Shown: one piece after another, positions 55,272 through 64,000 of the stretch
Position numbering within the stretch: the stretch's first letter is position 1
How the letters are laid out: the number at the start of each line of letters is the position of its first letter
Source of the DNA: Pseudomonadota bacterium
GTDB lineage: Bacteria; Pseudomonadota; Alphaproteobacteria; Rhizobiales; Pleomorphomonadaceae
Direction of reading: 5' to 3'
Assembly (NCBI GenBank): GCA_018262575.1
Contig: JAGSYU010000007.1
Coordinates: forward strand, 1-64,000
Length of the DNA: 64,000 bases
Translations under genes and position numbers: made by a program
Notes under the pieces: generated by a model
Database searches by the model: none
What the model was told of the DNA's origin: nothing
The model's input: only the letters and a program-made list of their open reading frames with translations

Positions 55272-56084
55272 ATGCGACAGGTCAAGATCGCCACCTGGAA
55301 CATCAATTCCGTCCGCATGCGTCGGCTCATCGTCGAGCGGCTGCTCAACGAGGCGGCGCCGGATGTGCTGTTCCTGCAGGAGACCAAGTGCCAGGATGGC
55401 CAGTTTCCGGCCGCCGATTTTCGCAAGCTTGGTTATGAGCATGTGGCGTTGAACGGTGGTCGCGGTGGCTACCACGGCGTCGGCATCGTGTCGCGCCTGC
55501 CGCTCAGCGATGTCCGTGTCCACGAATTCTGCGACAAGATCGGCGATCCGCGCCATATCTCGGCGGTCATCGGAGAAGGCAATGCCGCGTTCCGTGTCCA
55601 TAACTTCTACGTGCCGGCCGGTGGCGACGAGCCGGACGTCGCCGTCAACCCGAAGTTCGAGCACAAGCTGCGCTTCCTCGACGAAATGAAGGACTTCCTG
55701 CCAACCGCGGGGGAGGGGGTGCCGGATGTGGTGGTCGGCGATCTCAACGTTGCCCCGCATGAGCACGATGTCTGGTCGCACAAGGCGCTCCTCAAGATCG
55801 TCAGCCACACGCCGATCGAATGCGAGAAGCTTGAGGCGGTCCGGGCCGCTGTCGGTTACGTCGATATTGCCCGGCGGTTCGTGCCGCTTCAGGAAAAGCT
55901 CTATTCCTGGTGGAGCTACAGGGCCAAGGACTGGCGGGCGGCCGACAAGGGACGGCGGCTCGACCACATCTGGGCGCATCCGAGTCTCGCCGAGCGGATG
56001 AGCGACTTCCGCGTCCTGAAAGACGCGCGCGATTGGGACCGCCCCTCCGACCACGCGCCGGTGACGGTTACCATCGAAGTTTGA
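55272..56084 (+). CDS. xth: Exodeoxyribonuclease III (AP endonuclease)
   Basis: 270 residues of the EEP nuclease family. KIATWNINSVRMRRLIVERLL, LFLQETKCQDGQFP (metal Glu), GGYHGVGIVSR, VVVGDLNVAPHEHDVW (catalytic Asp-Asn) and the C-terminal DHIWAHPSL and RPSDHAPVTVTIEV with catalytic His are all in place. It cleaves DNA at abasic sites and removes 3' blocks. The natural C terminus is intact, although the convergent cNMP-binding gene breaks off at its stop codon. Confidence 0.95.
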   Translation: MRQVKIATWNINSVRMRRLIVERLLNEAAPDVLFLQETKCQDGQFPAADFRKLGYEHVALNGGRGGYHGVGIVSRLPLSDVRVHEFCDKIGDPRHISAVIGEGNAAFRVHNFYVPAGGDEPDVAVNPKFEHKLRFLDEMKDFLPTAGEGVPDVVVGDLNVAPHEHDVWSHKALLKIVSHTPIECEKLEAVRAAVGYVDIARRFVPLQEKLYSWWSYRAKDWRAADKGRRLDHIWAHPSLAERMSDFRVLKDARDWDRPSDHAPVTVTIEV

Positions 56085-56332
56085 TGTCCGACGAGGGCGC
56101 CGCGCCCCACCACCTCGGAAGCCGCCTCGGCGTCTCCCGGCGGGAATAAGGCAACTTCGCCCGAGGAAACCACGTGGGCGCAATCGGCCCGATCGCCAGC
56201 CGAATAGAGGCGCTGACCATCTCGGAAATCGCGGCTTTCCGCCGAAAATGCCAGAAGGCGCAACTTGTCCTCCGTGAAGTCGGAGAGCATAGGCACCGTG
56301 CCGAGCAGTTTGATATCGGTCTCGAGACTCAT
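55916..56332 (-). pseudogene. Cyclic-nucleotide-binding domain protein, 3'-truncated
   Basis: From ATG 56332, residues 1-82 (ending VVGRGALVG) are the first half of a CAP-family cNMP-binding domain: LGTVPMLSDFTEDKLRLLAF, FRDGQRLYSAGDRADCAHVVSSGEVALF. The GE(L/T)AL...R-x-A-T phosphate-binding cassette and the last helix should follow. Instead the frame enters the antisense strand of xth, and residues 83-138 are simply the complement of xth (stop at 55916). The conserved part ends at 56087, three bases from the xth stop. This looks like a 3' deletion joined to xth. In related genomes a full-length version lies next to xth and the CenR-like regulator. Confidence 0.6.
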
Positions 56333-56498
56333 GAATGGCCTGACGCGAGCGGGCGGGTGGCGACGGACCTGCCGGTCAAGCGCCACCCACGCGGCGCTTG
56401 ACGCAGATTCCCTAGCATGCCGCCCGCTGAAGGTTAACCGCCCAATCTCCGGCCCGCCGGTGGCGGCCGGGTTTTCCACGCCGAAGGGCTGCCAAAGC

Positions 56499-57182
56499 TC
56501 AAGGTACCAGCTTGTAGCCGCCGCCCTCGGTGATCAGAAGCTGGGCGTTGGCCGGGTCCTTCTCGATCTTCTGGCGCAGCCGATAGATGTGCGTCTCGAG
56601 GGTGTGGGTGGTGATGCCGGCGTTGTAGCCCCAGACCTCGTGCAGCAGCACGTCACGCGTGATCACCTTGTCTCCAGCCCGATAAAGGAACTTCAGGATC
56701 GACGTTTCTTTTTCGGTGAGGCGGATCTTGCCGCCCTTGCCGTCGACCAGAAGCTTGGCCGAGGGACGGAAGGTGTAGGGGCCGATGGTGAACACCGCCT
56801 CTTCCGACTGCTCGTGCTGGCGGAGCTGGGCGCGCACGCGGGCGAGGAGAACGGCGAACTTGAAGGGCTTGGCGACGTAGTCGTTGGCGCCGGCCTCAAG
56901 GCCGAGGATCTGGTCGCTGTCGGTGTCGTGGCCGGTCAGCATGATCACCGGCGCGGCGAATCCACCCTTTCGGAGGATTTTGACTGCCTCGCGTCCGTCC
57001 ATGTCGGGCAAGCCGACATCCATCAGCACGAGGTCGACGTGGGCAGAGCGGGCGGCCTGCATGCCCTTGGTGGCGGTTTCTGCCTCAAGCGGCTCGAATT
57101 CTTCGAACAGCGATAGCTGTTCGACCAGCGCTTCGCGGAGGTCAGGGTCGTCGTCGACGATCAGGATTTTTCGAGCGGTCAT
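56499..57182 (-). CDS. OmpR-family response regulator (CenR-like)
   Basis: 227 residues. The receiver domain has ILIVDDDPDLREALVEQLSLFEEFE, phosphoacceptor Asp in VDLVLMDVGLPDMDGREAVKIL, TGHDTDSDQILGLEAGANDYVAKPF. The winged-helix domain has YTFRPSAKLLV, IRLTEKETSILKFLYRAGDKVITRDVLLHEVWGYNAGITTHTLETHIYRLRQKIE and GGGYKLVP. The sequence resembles CenR, the essential envelope regulator of alphaproteobacteria, but the sensor kinase is not adjacent, so this name is tentative. ATG 57182 has GGGGAT upstream. Confidence 0.88.
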   Translation of the reverse strand: MTARKILIVDDDPDLREALVEQLSLFEEFEPLEAETATKGMQAARSAHVDLVLMDVGLPDMDGREAVKILRKGGFAAPVIMLTGHDTDSDQILGLEAGANDYVAKPFKFAVLLARVRAQLRQHEQSEEAVFTIGPYTFRPSAKLLVDGKGGKIRLTEKETSILKFLYRAGDKVITRDVLLHEVWGYNAGITTHTLETHIYRLRQKIEKDPANAQLLITEGGGYKLVP

Positions 57183-57356
57183 GTCATCCCCGTCAAAGAT
57201 GATCGCCGCCAGCGCCCGATACCTCGCCTTGAGGTGCATTGCGCAAGCTTGGCGATTCATCCGATCTCTGCCAGATTATCACGGCGGATCGGATACTTCA
57301 CAAAATTATACCGTCTGTCGGTCCTTCGCGACCAACTGTCAAGCAAGGCGGAAAAT

Positions 57357-57908
57357 ATGCACGGCAAGTTGAAACCGAAGGGGCTATCGCTCACGCGCCT
57401 TCACGTTCGCGTGAGGTCGTCTCATGCTACTCTCGGGCGGCTTTTCGGTGGCGGCGTCGACGTGGCGGCGATCATTGGCCGGTCGGGGTTGACGGCGCTG
57501 AAACGGGAGGGCGACGGAGCGAGCCCGCGCGGCCGCTTTCGCATCATCGGCGGCTTCTACCGACCGGACCGTTTTGGAGCGCCGCCGCGGTCCGGCATTC
57601 CGCTGCGTCCACTCCGGGCGGCCGATGGCTGGTGCGATGATCCCGCCGATCGCAATTACAACCGGCCGGTCCGACGGCCCTATCCGAACAGTCACGAGGC
57701 GATGTGGCGCAGCGACCATGTTTATGACGTGGTGCTGGTGCTCGACATCAACCTCAGGCCGCGCGTTCGTGGTCGCGGCAGTGCGATCTTCTTCCATCTG
57801 GCACGTCCGGATTCCGGCCCCACGGCCGGCTGCCTGGCCGTGAGCCGAGCCGATATGGTGAAACTCCTGCCGCGGCTGTCGACGCGGACGGTGATTGCTT
57901 TCGGCTGA
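57357..57908 (+). CDS. L,D-transpeptidase (YkuD) family protein
   Basis: 183 residues. SPRGRFRIIGGFYRPDRFG and the catalytic segment FFHLARPDSGPTAGCLAVSRADMVKLL show a YkuD-like domain with the nucleophile in TAGCLAV and a His ten residues before it; the usual SHGC is replaced by TAGC. Such proteins make or trim 3-3 crosslinks or attach lipoproteins to peptidoglycan. No signal peptide is visible in this frame, so export is unexplained. ATG 57357 follows AAGGCGG. Confidence 0.8.
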   Translation: MHGKLKPKGLSLTRLHVRVRSSHATLGRLFGGGVDVAAIIGRSGLTALKREGDGASPRGRFRIIGGFYRPDRFGAPPRSGIPLRPLRAADGWCDDPADRNYNRPVRRPYPNSHEAMWRSDHVYDVVLVLDINLRPRVRGRGSAIFFHLARPDSGPTAGCLAVSRADMVKLLPRLSTRTVIAFG

Positions 57909-57915
57909 GGCGGAA

Positions 57916-59145
57916 TCAGATCGGCTCGCCGGCCACGAGGCGGGGTACCGGTCCCGGCGCGCCGGCGGCGGCGTCGGCAAACAGGCGTTTGACCGATGGC
58001 AGCCGGTCGACCAGGCTGAGACCGAAATCGCGGATCAGCCGCAGTGGCATGACATCGTTGGAAAACAGTCGGTTGAGCCCGTCGGTCATGACGGCCATGC
58101 GCAGCGTGTCGAACCCACGCCAGCGTTGATACTCGTCGAGCACATCGGCGGCACCGGGATCCCGACCGGCCCGCAGCGCGCCGGCTACCACTTCGGCCAG
58201 TGCCGCTGCGTCCTTGAAGCCGAGGTTGAGACCTTGGCCGGCGATCGGATGGATGGCGTGGGCCGCATCACCGATCAGCGCCAGACGGTTGGCGGTAAAA
58301 CGGCGGGCTAGCGTCAAGCCGAGCGGGAAGGCTTGCCGCCGGCCGACGAGGCGCAGCTCGCCGAGGCGGTGGCCCAGGCGACGGACGAGCTCAGTGTCGA
58401 ACAGGAATGGCTCGCCGCAGACGAGGCGATCCGCGATGTCGGTTCGCTCTGTCCAGACCAGCGACGAGCGGCGGCCGCCCTTGAGCGGCAGCACGGCAAA
58501 GGGACCGGCCGGCAGGAAGTGCTCTTCAGCGCGACCTTCGTGCGGTCGGTCGTGCTCGATCGTGGCGACGACACCCGACTGGCCGTAGCTCCAGGAGTTG
58601 ATGCCAATGCCGGCTTCCGCGCGAAGGCGCGAGCGGGCGCCGTCGGCGGCCACCACCAGCGAGGCGACCAGCGCTCGACCGGAGCTGAGCCTCACGCGTC
58701 GGCCGCCCGGTGCCGGCTCGGTGGCCAACACACTATCGGGCGCCAGAAACTGGACGCCGTTGTGTTCGGCGGCGGCACCGAGTGCGGCGATCAGCGGACC
58801 ATTCGGCAGCATATGGGCGAGGGGATCGCCATCGTCCCGTCGCTCGAAGGTCAGGAAGACCGGGCGGATCAGATCGTCGAGGCGCGAATCGGTGACGATC
58901 ATTTCGCGCACCGGCTCAGCCTCGTTGGCGAGGCTGTCCCAGACGCCGAGAGCGGCAAGCATGCGGCGGCCGGCCGCCGCTACGGCGAAGGCGCGCAGAT
59001 CGCCGGACGCTTCGCGCCAGGGACGAGGGTCGGCGAGTGCCACGCGGGCGCCCGGCACCGAGGCGGCGATGGCGAAGGCGGCGGAAAGGCCGACGTAGCC
59101 GCCGCCAACGATCAGCACATCCACTCTTTCGACAGTCTCGGTCAT
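57916..59145 (-). CDS. UbiH/UbiF/VisC-family FAD-dependent hydroxylase
   Basis: 409 residues. GxGxxG FAD motif in VLIVGGGYVGLSAAFAIAAS, VVAADGARSRLRAEAGI (DG motif) and ALIGDAAHAIHPIAGQGLNLGFKDAAALAEVV (GD motif) define a ubiquinone-type aromatic hydroxylase. It would hydroxylate a ring position in ubiquinone synthesis; which position cannot be told, since alphaproteobacterial enzymes (UbiL, UbiM, UbiH) differ in specificity. Confidence 0.9.
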   Translation of the reverse strand: MTETVERVDVLIVGGGYVGLSAAFAIAASVPGARVALADPRPWREASGDLRAFAVAAAGRRMLAALGVWDSLANEAEPVREMIVTDSRLDDLIRPVFLTFERRDDGDPLAHMLPNGPLIAALGAAAEHNGVQFLAPDSVLATEPAPGGRRVRLSSGRALVASLVVAADGARSRLRAEAGIGINSWSYGQSGVVATIEHDRPHEGRAEEHFLPAGPFAVLPLKGGRRSSLVWTERTDIADRLVCGEPFLFDTELVRRLGHRLGELRLVGRRQAFPLGLTLARRFTANRLALIGDAAHAIHPIAGQGLNLGFKDAAALAEVVAGALRAGRDPGAADVLDEYQRWRGFDTLRMAVMTDGLNRLFSNDVMPLRLIRDFGLSLVDRLPSVKRLFADAAAGAPGPVPRLVAGEPI

Positions 59146-59275
59146 GTGTCTTCCCTTCCTTTTCGGCCGCGGGCGACAAGATCAGCATAGTAGGATCGCG
59201 GATAACGGCCAAGGACCGTGTGGCGACTTTATGAGCGGCAGACGCAGGGTCGATTGGATGGGTGGTGCTTCATAC

Positions 59276-59290
59276 GGGCAATTACTGCCC
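59276..59290. promoter_or_regulatory. Inverted repeat, possible enhancer site
   Basis: GGGCA-ATTAC-TGCCC is a perfect 5-bp inverted repeat with a 5-base spacer. It is about 165 bases before the putative sigma-54 promoter. Confidence 0.35.
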
Positions 59291-59442
59291 AACAGATAGG
59301 CAGTCTTGAACGGCAGACCTGATTTCAAGATGGGCACATTCGACTTTTTGCCAGAGAAATGGTCAGTGCATGTCGCCCAAGCGCTGCCAAAACCGGCGGA
59401 AACAAGGCGTTTGGTTAAGAGAAAGCAGAATCTGCCGTGTGA

Positions 59443-59892
<450 letters not shown>

Positions 59893-59902
59893 CCCCATCA
59901 GG

Positions 59903-59919
59903 AAGCCCGACTGGGCTTT
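59903..59919 (+). terminator. Small hairpin between PII-1 and amtB
   Basis: AAGCCC-GACT-GGGCTT followed by T. A 6-bp stem that may partially attenuate transcription into amtB. Confidence 0.4.
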
Positions 59920-60000
59920 CGAGGCACACCGCCTGTTGTTCTGGCCCCCAAGGCCGCAAACGCCGGGCGGACAGTCGACAACCGATCCAAGAGGATTTCG

Positions 60001-61347
60001 ATGAAGTATCTCAAGCCACTTCTCGCGGCCGCGCCGGTGCTGGCGCTATCGGCCGCCGCGGCTTTCGCCCAGGACGCCGTTGCGCCGGTGGTCGAGGCTG
60101 CTGCTCCGGTTCCCACCGCTGATCCCGGCCATACTGCCTGGATGCTGACCTCGACGGTGCTGGTCATCATGATGACGGTGCCGGCGCTGGCGCTGTTCTA
60201 TGGCGGTCTCGTGCGGTCCAAGAACGTGCTGTCGATCCTGATGCAGTGTCTGATCGGCTTCGCAGTGATGGCCATTCTGTGGATCACCTACGGCTATTCG
60301 ATCGCCTTCACCATGCCGGGCGAGGCGACTGCCCTGTCGCCGTTCATCGGTACGCTCGACAAGGTCATGCTGGCCGGTATTGCACCCGACTCGTTGTCGG
60401 GTTCCATTCCCGAGATCGTTTTCGTCGCCTTCCAGATGACCTTCGCCTGCATTACGCCGGCGCTGATCATCGGCGCCTCTGCCGAGCGCGTTAAGTTTTC
60501 GGCGGTGATCTTCTTCCTGGTTCTGTGGTTCACCTTCGCCTATCTGCCGATGGCCCACATGGTCTGGGGCGGCGCCGGTTCCTATCTCGGCGGTACTTGG
60601 GGAGCTCTCGACTTCGCTGGCGGCACCGTGGTGCATATCAACGCCGGTATCGCTGGCCTCGTTATCGCCATCATGGGCGGCAAGCGCATCGGTCTCGGCC
60701 GTGACAACTTCGCCCCGCACAACCTGGTGCTGACCTATATCGGTGCCATGATGCTGTGGGTCGGCTGGTTCGGCTTCAACGCCGGCTCCGAGCTTGCGGC
60801 CGACGGCATCGCCGGCTACGCCCTCATCAACACCATCGTTGCCACCTCGGCGGCCGCCATCGCCTGGCCGTTCGCCGAATGGCTGACCCGTGGCCACGCC
60901 TCGTTGCTCGGTGGCGCCTCGGGCGTGGTTGCCGGCCTCGTTGCGATCACTCCGGCCTGCGGCACCGCTGGTCCGTTCGGCGCTGTGATCATCGGTCTCG
61001 CCGCTGGCGCGATCTGCTTCTGGGCTGCGACTTGGGTCAAGTCCAAGTTCGGCTATGACGACGCGCTCGACGTGTTCGGCGTCCACGGCGTCGGCGGCAT
61101 CGTCGGTGCCATCCTGACCGGCGTGTTCGCCAATCCGGCGCTCGGCGGTCTCAAGGCCGATTACGCCGGCTTCGGCACCCAGGTCACGGCGCAGATCGTC
61201 GCCGTCGTCGTCTGCATCCTGGTGTCGGGCATCGTGTCGGTGATTGCTCTCACCATCGTCAAGGCGATCGTCGGCCTCAGGGTCACCGAGACGGCCGAGC
61301 GCGAAGGCCTCGACGTCACCACCCATGGCGAACGCGCCTACAACTGA
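60001..61347 (+). CDS. amtB: Ammonium transporter AmtB
   Basis: 448 residues. A signal peptide (about 1-22, ending AAFAQ) precedes eleven membrane helices. TVPALALFYGGLVRSKNVLSILMQC, the first pore His in GGTVVHINAGIAGL and the second in DVFGVHGVGGIVGAILTGVFA are diagnostic. It conducts ammonium into the cell and is gated by PII docking; both flanking genes encode PII. Its terminator is at 61377. Confidence 0.97.
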   Translation: MKYLKPLLAAAPVLALSAAAAFAQDAVAPVVEAAAPVPTADPGHTAWMLTSTVLVIMMTVPALALFYGGLVRSKNVLSILMQCLIGFAVMAILWITYGYSIAFTMPGEATALSPFIGTLDKVMLAGIAPDSLSGSIPEIVFVAFQMTFACITPALIIGASAERVKFSAVIFFLVLWFTFAYLPMAHMVWGGAGSYLGGTWGALDFAGGTVVHINAGIAGLVIAIMGGKRIGLGRDNFAPHNLVLTYIGAMMLWVGWFGFNAGSELAADGIAGYALINTIVATSAAAIAWPFAEWLTRGHASLLGGASGVVAGLVAITPACGTAGPFGAVIIGLAAGAICFWAATWVKSKFGYDDALDVFGVHGVGGIVGAILTGVFANPALGGLKADYAGFGTQVTAQIVAVVVCILVSGIVSVIALTIVKAIVGLRVTETAEREGLDVTTHGERAYN

Positions 61348-61953
<606 letters not shown>

Positions 61954-62080
61954 CGCGGTAACGCGGCGGCAAGGTTAAAGCGCGTTTAACCATGGATGCC
62001 TAGAGTGGCCGGCAGCAAGAAAGGTCCGGCCGCTTCCTTGGCGGCGGGCCGAATCACCCGTTGCCCGAGCCTTGGTGTTC

Positions 62081-63277
62081 ATGTCGTTCCCCGTGTCGCT
62101 CCCTCTGTCGCCTTTCCAGCGTCTCGGCCGGCTGATTGCCGGCGTTGAGCCGGGGCGCCCGCCGATTGATGTCTCGGTGGGCGAACCACGCCATCCGGTG
62201 CCGGATTTCGTCGGCCCGGTGCTTTCTGCCGCGCTTGCCGATTTCGTTCGCTATCCACCGATCAAGGGCACACCGGCCTTCCGCGCTGCCGTCGCCGGCT
62301 GGGCCGAGCGGCGATTCGGGCTTGCCGCCGGCACGATCGACCGCGATGACGGCGTGTTGCCGCTCAATGGCTCACGCGAGGGTCTGTTCCATGCGACGCT
62401 CACCGCCGTGCGCCTCGCCGGATCGGCCAAGGGCGCGCGTCCGGCCATCCTGCTGCCCAACCCCTTTTATGCGGTCTATGCCGCCGCCGCCGAGGCGGCC
62501 GGTGCCGAGCCGGTTCTGGTCGCCGCCAACCTCGAGGATGGCTTCCTGCCGCGCTTTGAGACGCTGCCGGTTGATCTTCTCGCCCGAACCGTTGCTGCCT
62601 TCCATGCCAGCCCGGCCAATCCGCAAGGGGCGGTGGCCGACCTTGAAAGACTGAATGGCCTCGTTCGGCTGGCGCGCCGCCATGGCTTTCTTTTGTTTTC
62701 CGATGAATGCTATTCGGAAATCTGGCGCGGCCGGGCACCGGACGGCGTACTCGCCGCGGCGCTCAGCGTCGGCGGCGATCTCACCGGCGTCGTCGCCTTC
62801 AACTCGCTTTCCAAGCGTTCCAATCTTGCCGGCGCCCGGTGCGGCTTCGCCATCGGCGATCCCGCCTTTCTGAGAAGCTGGGCGGCCCTGCGCAACGTCA
62901 CGGCGCCGCAGGTGCCGATGCCGATCCAGGCCGTGGCCGTGGCCGCGCTTGCCGACGAGGCGCACGTGATCGAAAACCGCCGCCTTTACGACCTGAAATA
63001 CGCGGCGGCTGCCGAGATTCTCGGCGACCGCTTTCCAGACCTCGTACCGCCCGGCGGCTTCTTCCTGTGGCTCGATGTGAGCCGCTGGGGCGGCGGTGAG
63101 GATGTGACGGCCCGGCTCTGGAAAGAGGCGGGCGTCAAGGTGGTGCCCGGCGGCTATTTGTCGGCGTCCGGTGCCGACGGCATCAACCCCGGCAGCGGTT
63201 TCATCCGCATCGCCATGGTTGAAAGCGTTGAGACAAGTTGCGAGGCGCTCAGCCGTCTCTCGGAGGTTCTGTCATGA
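62081..63277 (+). CDS. Class I/II PLP-dependent aminotransferase (DapC-like)
   Basis: 398 residues. IDVSVGEPRHPVPDFVGPVL, ASPANPQGAVADLERL, SDECYSEIWRG (PLP Asp and Tyr) and NSLSKRSNLAGARCGFAIG with the PLP lysine are typical of fold-type I subgroup I. The pattern resembles succinyl-DAP or N-acetyl-type aminotransferases and the aminotransferase often found before ftsK in Hyphomicrobiales. Substrate is not certain. In-frame TTG and GTG codons at 62072-62077 precede ATG 62081. The stop overlaps the ftsK start (ATGA). Confidence 0.87.
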   Translation: MSFPVSLPLSPFQRLGRLIAGVEPGRPPIDVSVGEPRHPVPDFVGPVLSAALADFVRYPPIKGTPAFRAAVAGWAERRFGLAAGTIDRDDGVLPLNGSREGLFHATLTAVRLAGSAKGARPAILLPNPFYAVYAAAAEAAGAEPVLVAANLEDGFLPRFETLPVDLLARTVAAFHASPANPQGAVADLERLNGLVRLARRHGFLLFSDECYSEIWRGRAPDGVLAAALSVGGDLTGVVAFNSLSKRSNLAGARCGFAIGDPAFLRSWAALRNVTAPQVPMPIQAVAVAALADEAHVIENRRLYDLKYAAAAEILGDRFPDLVPPGGFFLWLDVSRWGGGEDVTARLWKEAGVKVVPGGYLSASGADGINPGSGFIRIAMVESVETSCEALSRLSEVLS

Positions 63278-64000
63278 GAGCAGAGATGAGAACCAGTCCC
63301 CGGCTTCGCGAGTCCGGCGGTCGTCTCGACGGACCTTACGAGCCGCGACCGGCCAATGCCCGCCGTTCCGCCAATCTCAAGGACCTCGACCAGCGACAGC
63401 GGCGGGCGGCGCCAAGCCGCGAGGATCGCCTCCGGCAGGCCATGCTTCGCAACATCGCGGGCGCTTCCGGCCTGATGCTGATCGCCAGCGTCGCGACACT
63501 GTCGGCGGCGCTTGCCACCTGGTCGGTGGACGATCCGAGCTGGAGCCACATTGCCGAAGGGCCGACGCGCAACGTCATGGGATCGGCCGGCGCGGTGATC
63601 GCTGACTTGATCATGCAGCTCATCGGTCTCAACGCCGCGCTGTTCTTGGCGCCGGTTGTTATCTGGGGCTGGCAGCTGACCATCGGCCGCATCCCGCACG
63701 TGGCGCGAAATCGGCTGGTCGGCTGGCTGATCGGTACACTGATCGGCGCCGCCTTCATGGGTGCTCTGCCGCCAACCACCGGGTGGCCGTTGCCGACCGG
63801 TCTCGGCGGGGCTATCGGCGACCTCATGCTGCAATTGCCGGCCGCCTTCAACAACGGCGTTCTCACCGACACACTGCGCCTCATCGTGCTGATCGTGACG
63901 GGCCCGCTGGCGCTCGCCGCCATGATCTACGCGTCCGGCGTGCCTGGTCACCGTATCGCGGCCTCAGCGGCGTCCGTCGACGACGAGGACGACGACGAGG
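63274..64000 (+). CDS. ftsK: DNA translocase FtsK, N-terminal part (partial)
   Basis: The frame from ATG 63274 is open to the window edge (242 codons). A basic N-terminal tail (RQRRAAPSREDRLRQAMLRN) is followed by four membrane segments (GLMLIASVATLSAALATW; LIMQLIGLNAALFLAPVVIWGW; VGWLIGTLIGAAFMGAL; LIVLIVTGPLALAAMIY) and an acidic DDEDDDE linker. This layout is the FtsK/SpoIIIE membrane domain; the ATPase and gamma domains lie beyond the window. It coordinates division with segregation of the chromosome terminus. Confidence 0.85.
   Translation, partial: MRAEMRTSPRLRESGGRLDGPYEPRPANARRSANLKDLDQRQRRAAPSREDRLRQAMLRNIAGASGLMLIASVATLSAALATWSVDDPSWSHIAEGPTRNVMGSAGAVIADLIMQLIGLNAALFLAPVVIWGWQLTIGRIPHVARNRLVGWLIGTLIGAAFMGALPPTTGWPLPTGLGGAIGDLMLQLPAAFNNGVLTDTLRLIVLIVTGPLALAAMIYASGVPGHRIAASAASVDDEDDDE

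Overview
The window is a GC-rich, gene-dense chromosomal segment from an alphaproteobacterium, most likely order Hyphomicrobiales (Rhizobiales). The evidence is the gene order (hemE next to a DUF299 gene; rho-mnmE-mnmG-rsmG-parA-parB; ffh-chorismate mutase-rpsP-rimM-trmD-rplS; dapF/mtaB/ftsY) and the protein families. The genus cannot be fixed from the sequence alone. I see no insertion sequence, prophage, CRISPR array, rRNA or tRNA gene. Nearly everything is core chromosome.

Layout. 1-8.4 kb: end of an MFS transporter, an XRE-cupin regulator with a GNAT enzyme, two RNA methyltransferases, rph-rdgB-hemW, and a divergent pair of a DAO-type oxidoreductase and a C-N hydrolase. 8.4-12.5 kb: secB, fxsA and the timA-mltA-Smr-XRE run. 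12.5-15.2 kb: a lipoprotein hydrolase and a glutamine-synthetase-like enzyme. 15.2-24.1 kb: a complete phosphate regulon (ppk2, phoR, pstSCAB, phoU, phoB) with a clear three-repeat Pho box before pstS. 24.2-27.6 kb: coaBC, dut, cysK, Nudix.

27.7-41.1 kb is the replication-origin domain. On the left, leftward genes ppsR-maf-aroE-coaE-dnaQ; on the right, rightward genes hemE-hemJ-rho-mnmE-mnmG-rsmG-parA-parB. The 532-bp gap at 31316-31847 carries a perfect IHF consensus, several DnaA-box-like 9-mers and two full CtrA boxes (TTAA-N7-TTAA), so it is very probably oriC. Two parS sites, one perfect and one with a single mismatch, lie 3-5 kb to the right, in front of parAB. Around them is a family of at least seven copies of a 21-bp motif (core GATTCGCTTCCG, always containing GANTC), with one copy 12-25 bp downstream of each parS. 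I do not recognise this motif.

41.1-50.7 kb: mostly leftward genes for a PatB-type lyase, VOC protein, YciB, LolA, cytochrome c maturation (ccmCDG only), ftsY, mtaB, an LCM-type methyltransferase and dapF. The dapF gene lacks, in frame, about 50 codons that normally follow the first catalytic cysteine. 51-56 kb: the ffh to rplS translation operon and xth. A cyclic-nucleotide-binding gene converging on xth is cut off exactly at the xth stop codon. 56.5-64 kb: a CenR-like response regulator, an L,D-transpeptidase, a UbiH-type hydroxylase, amtB between two closely related PII genes, an aminotransferase and the start of ftsK.

The most unusual signals are the origin with CtrA boxes, the parS-associated repeat family, the shortened dapF, the truncated cNMP-binding gene, and the displacement of the secB-timA-mltA block from dnaQ by about 19 kb of phosphate and coenzyme genes.
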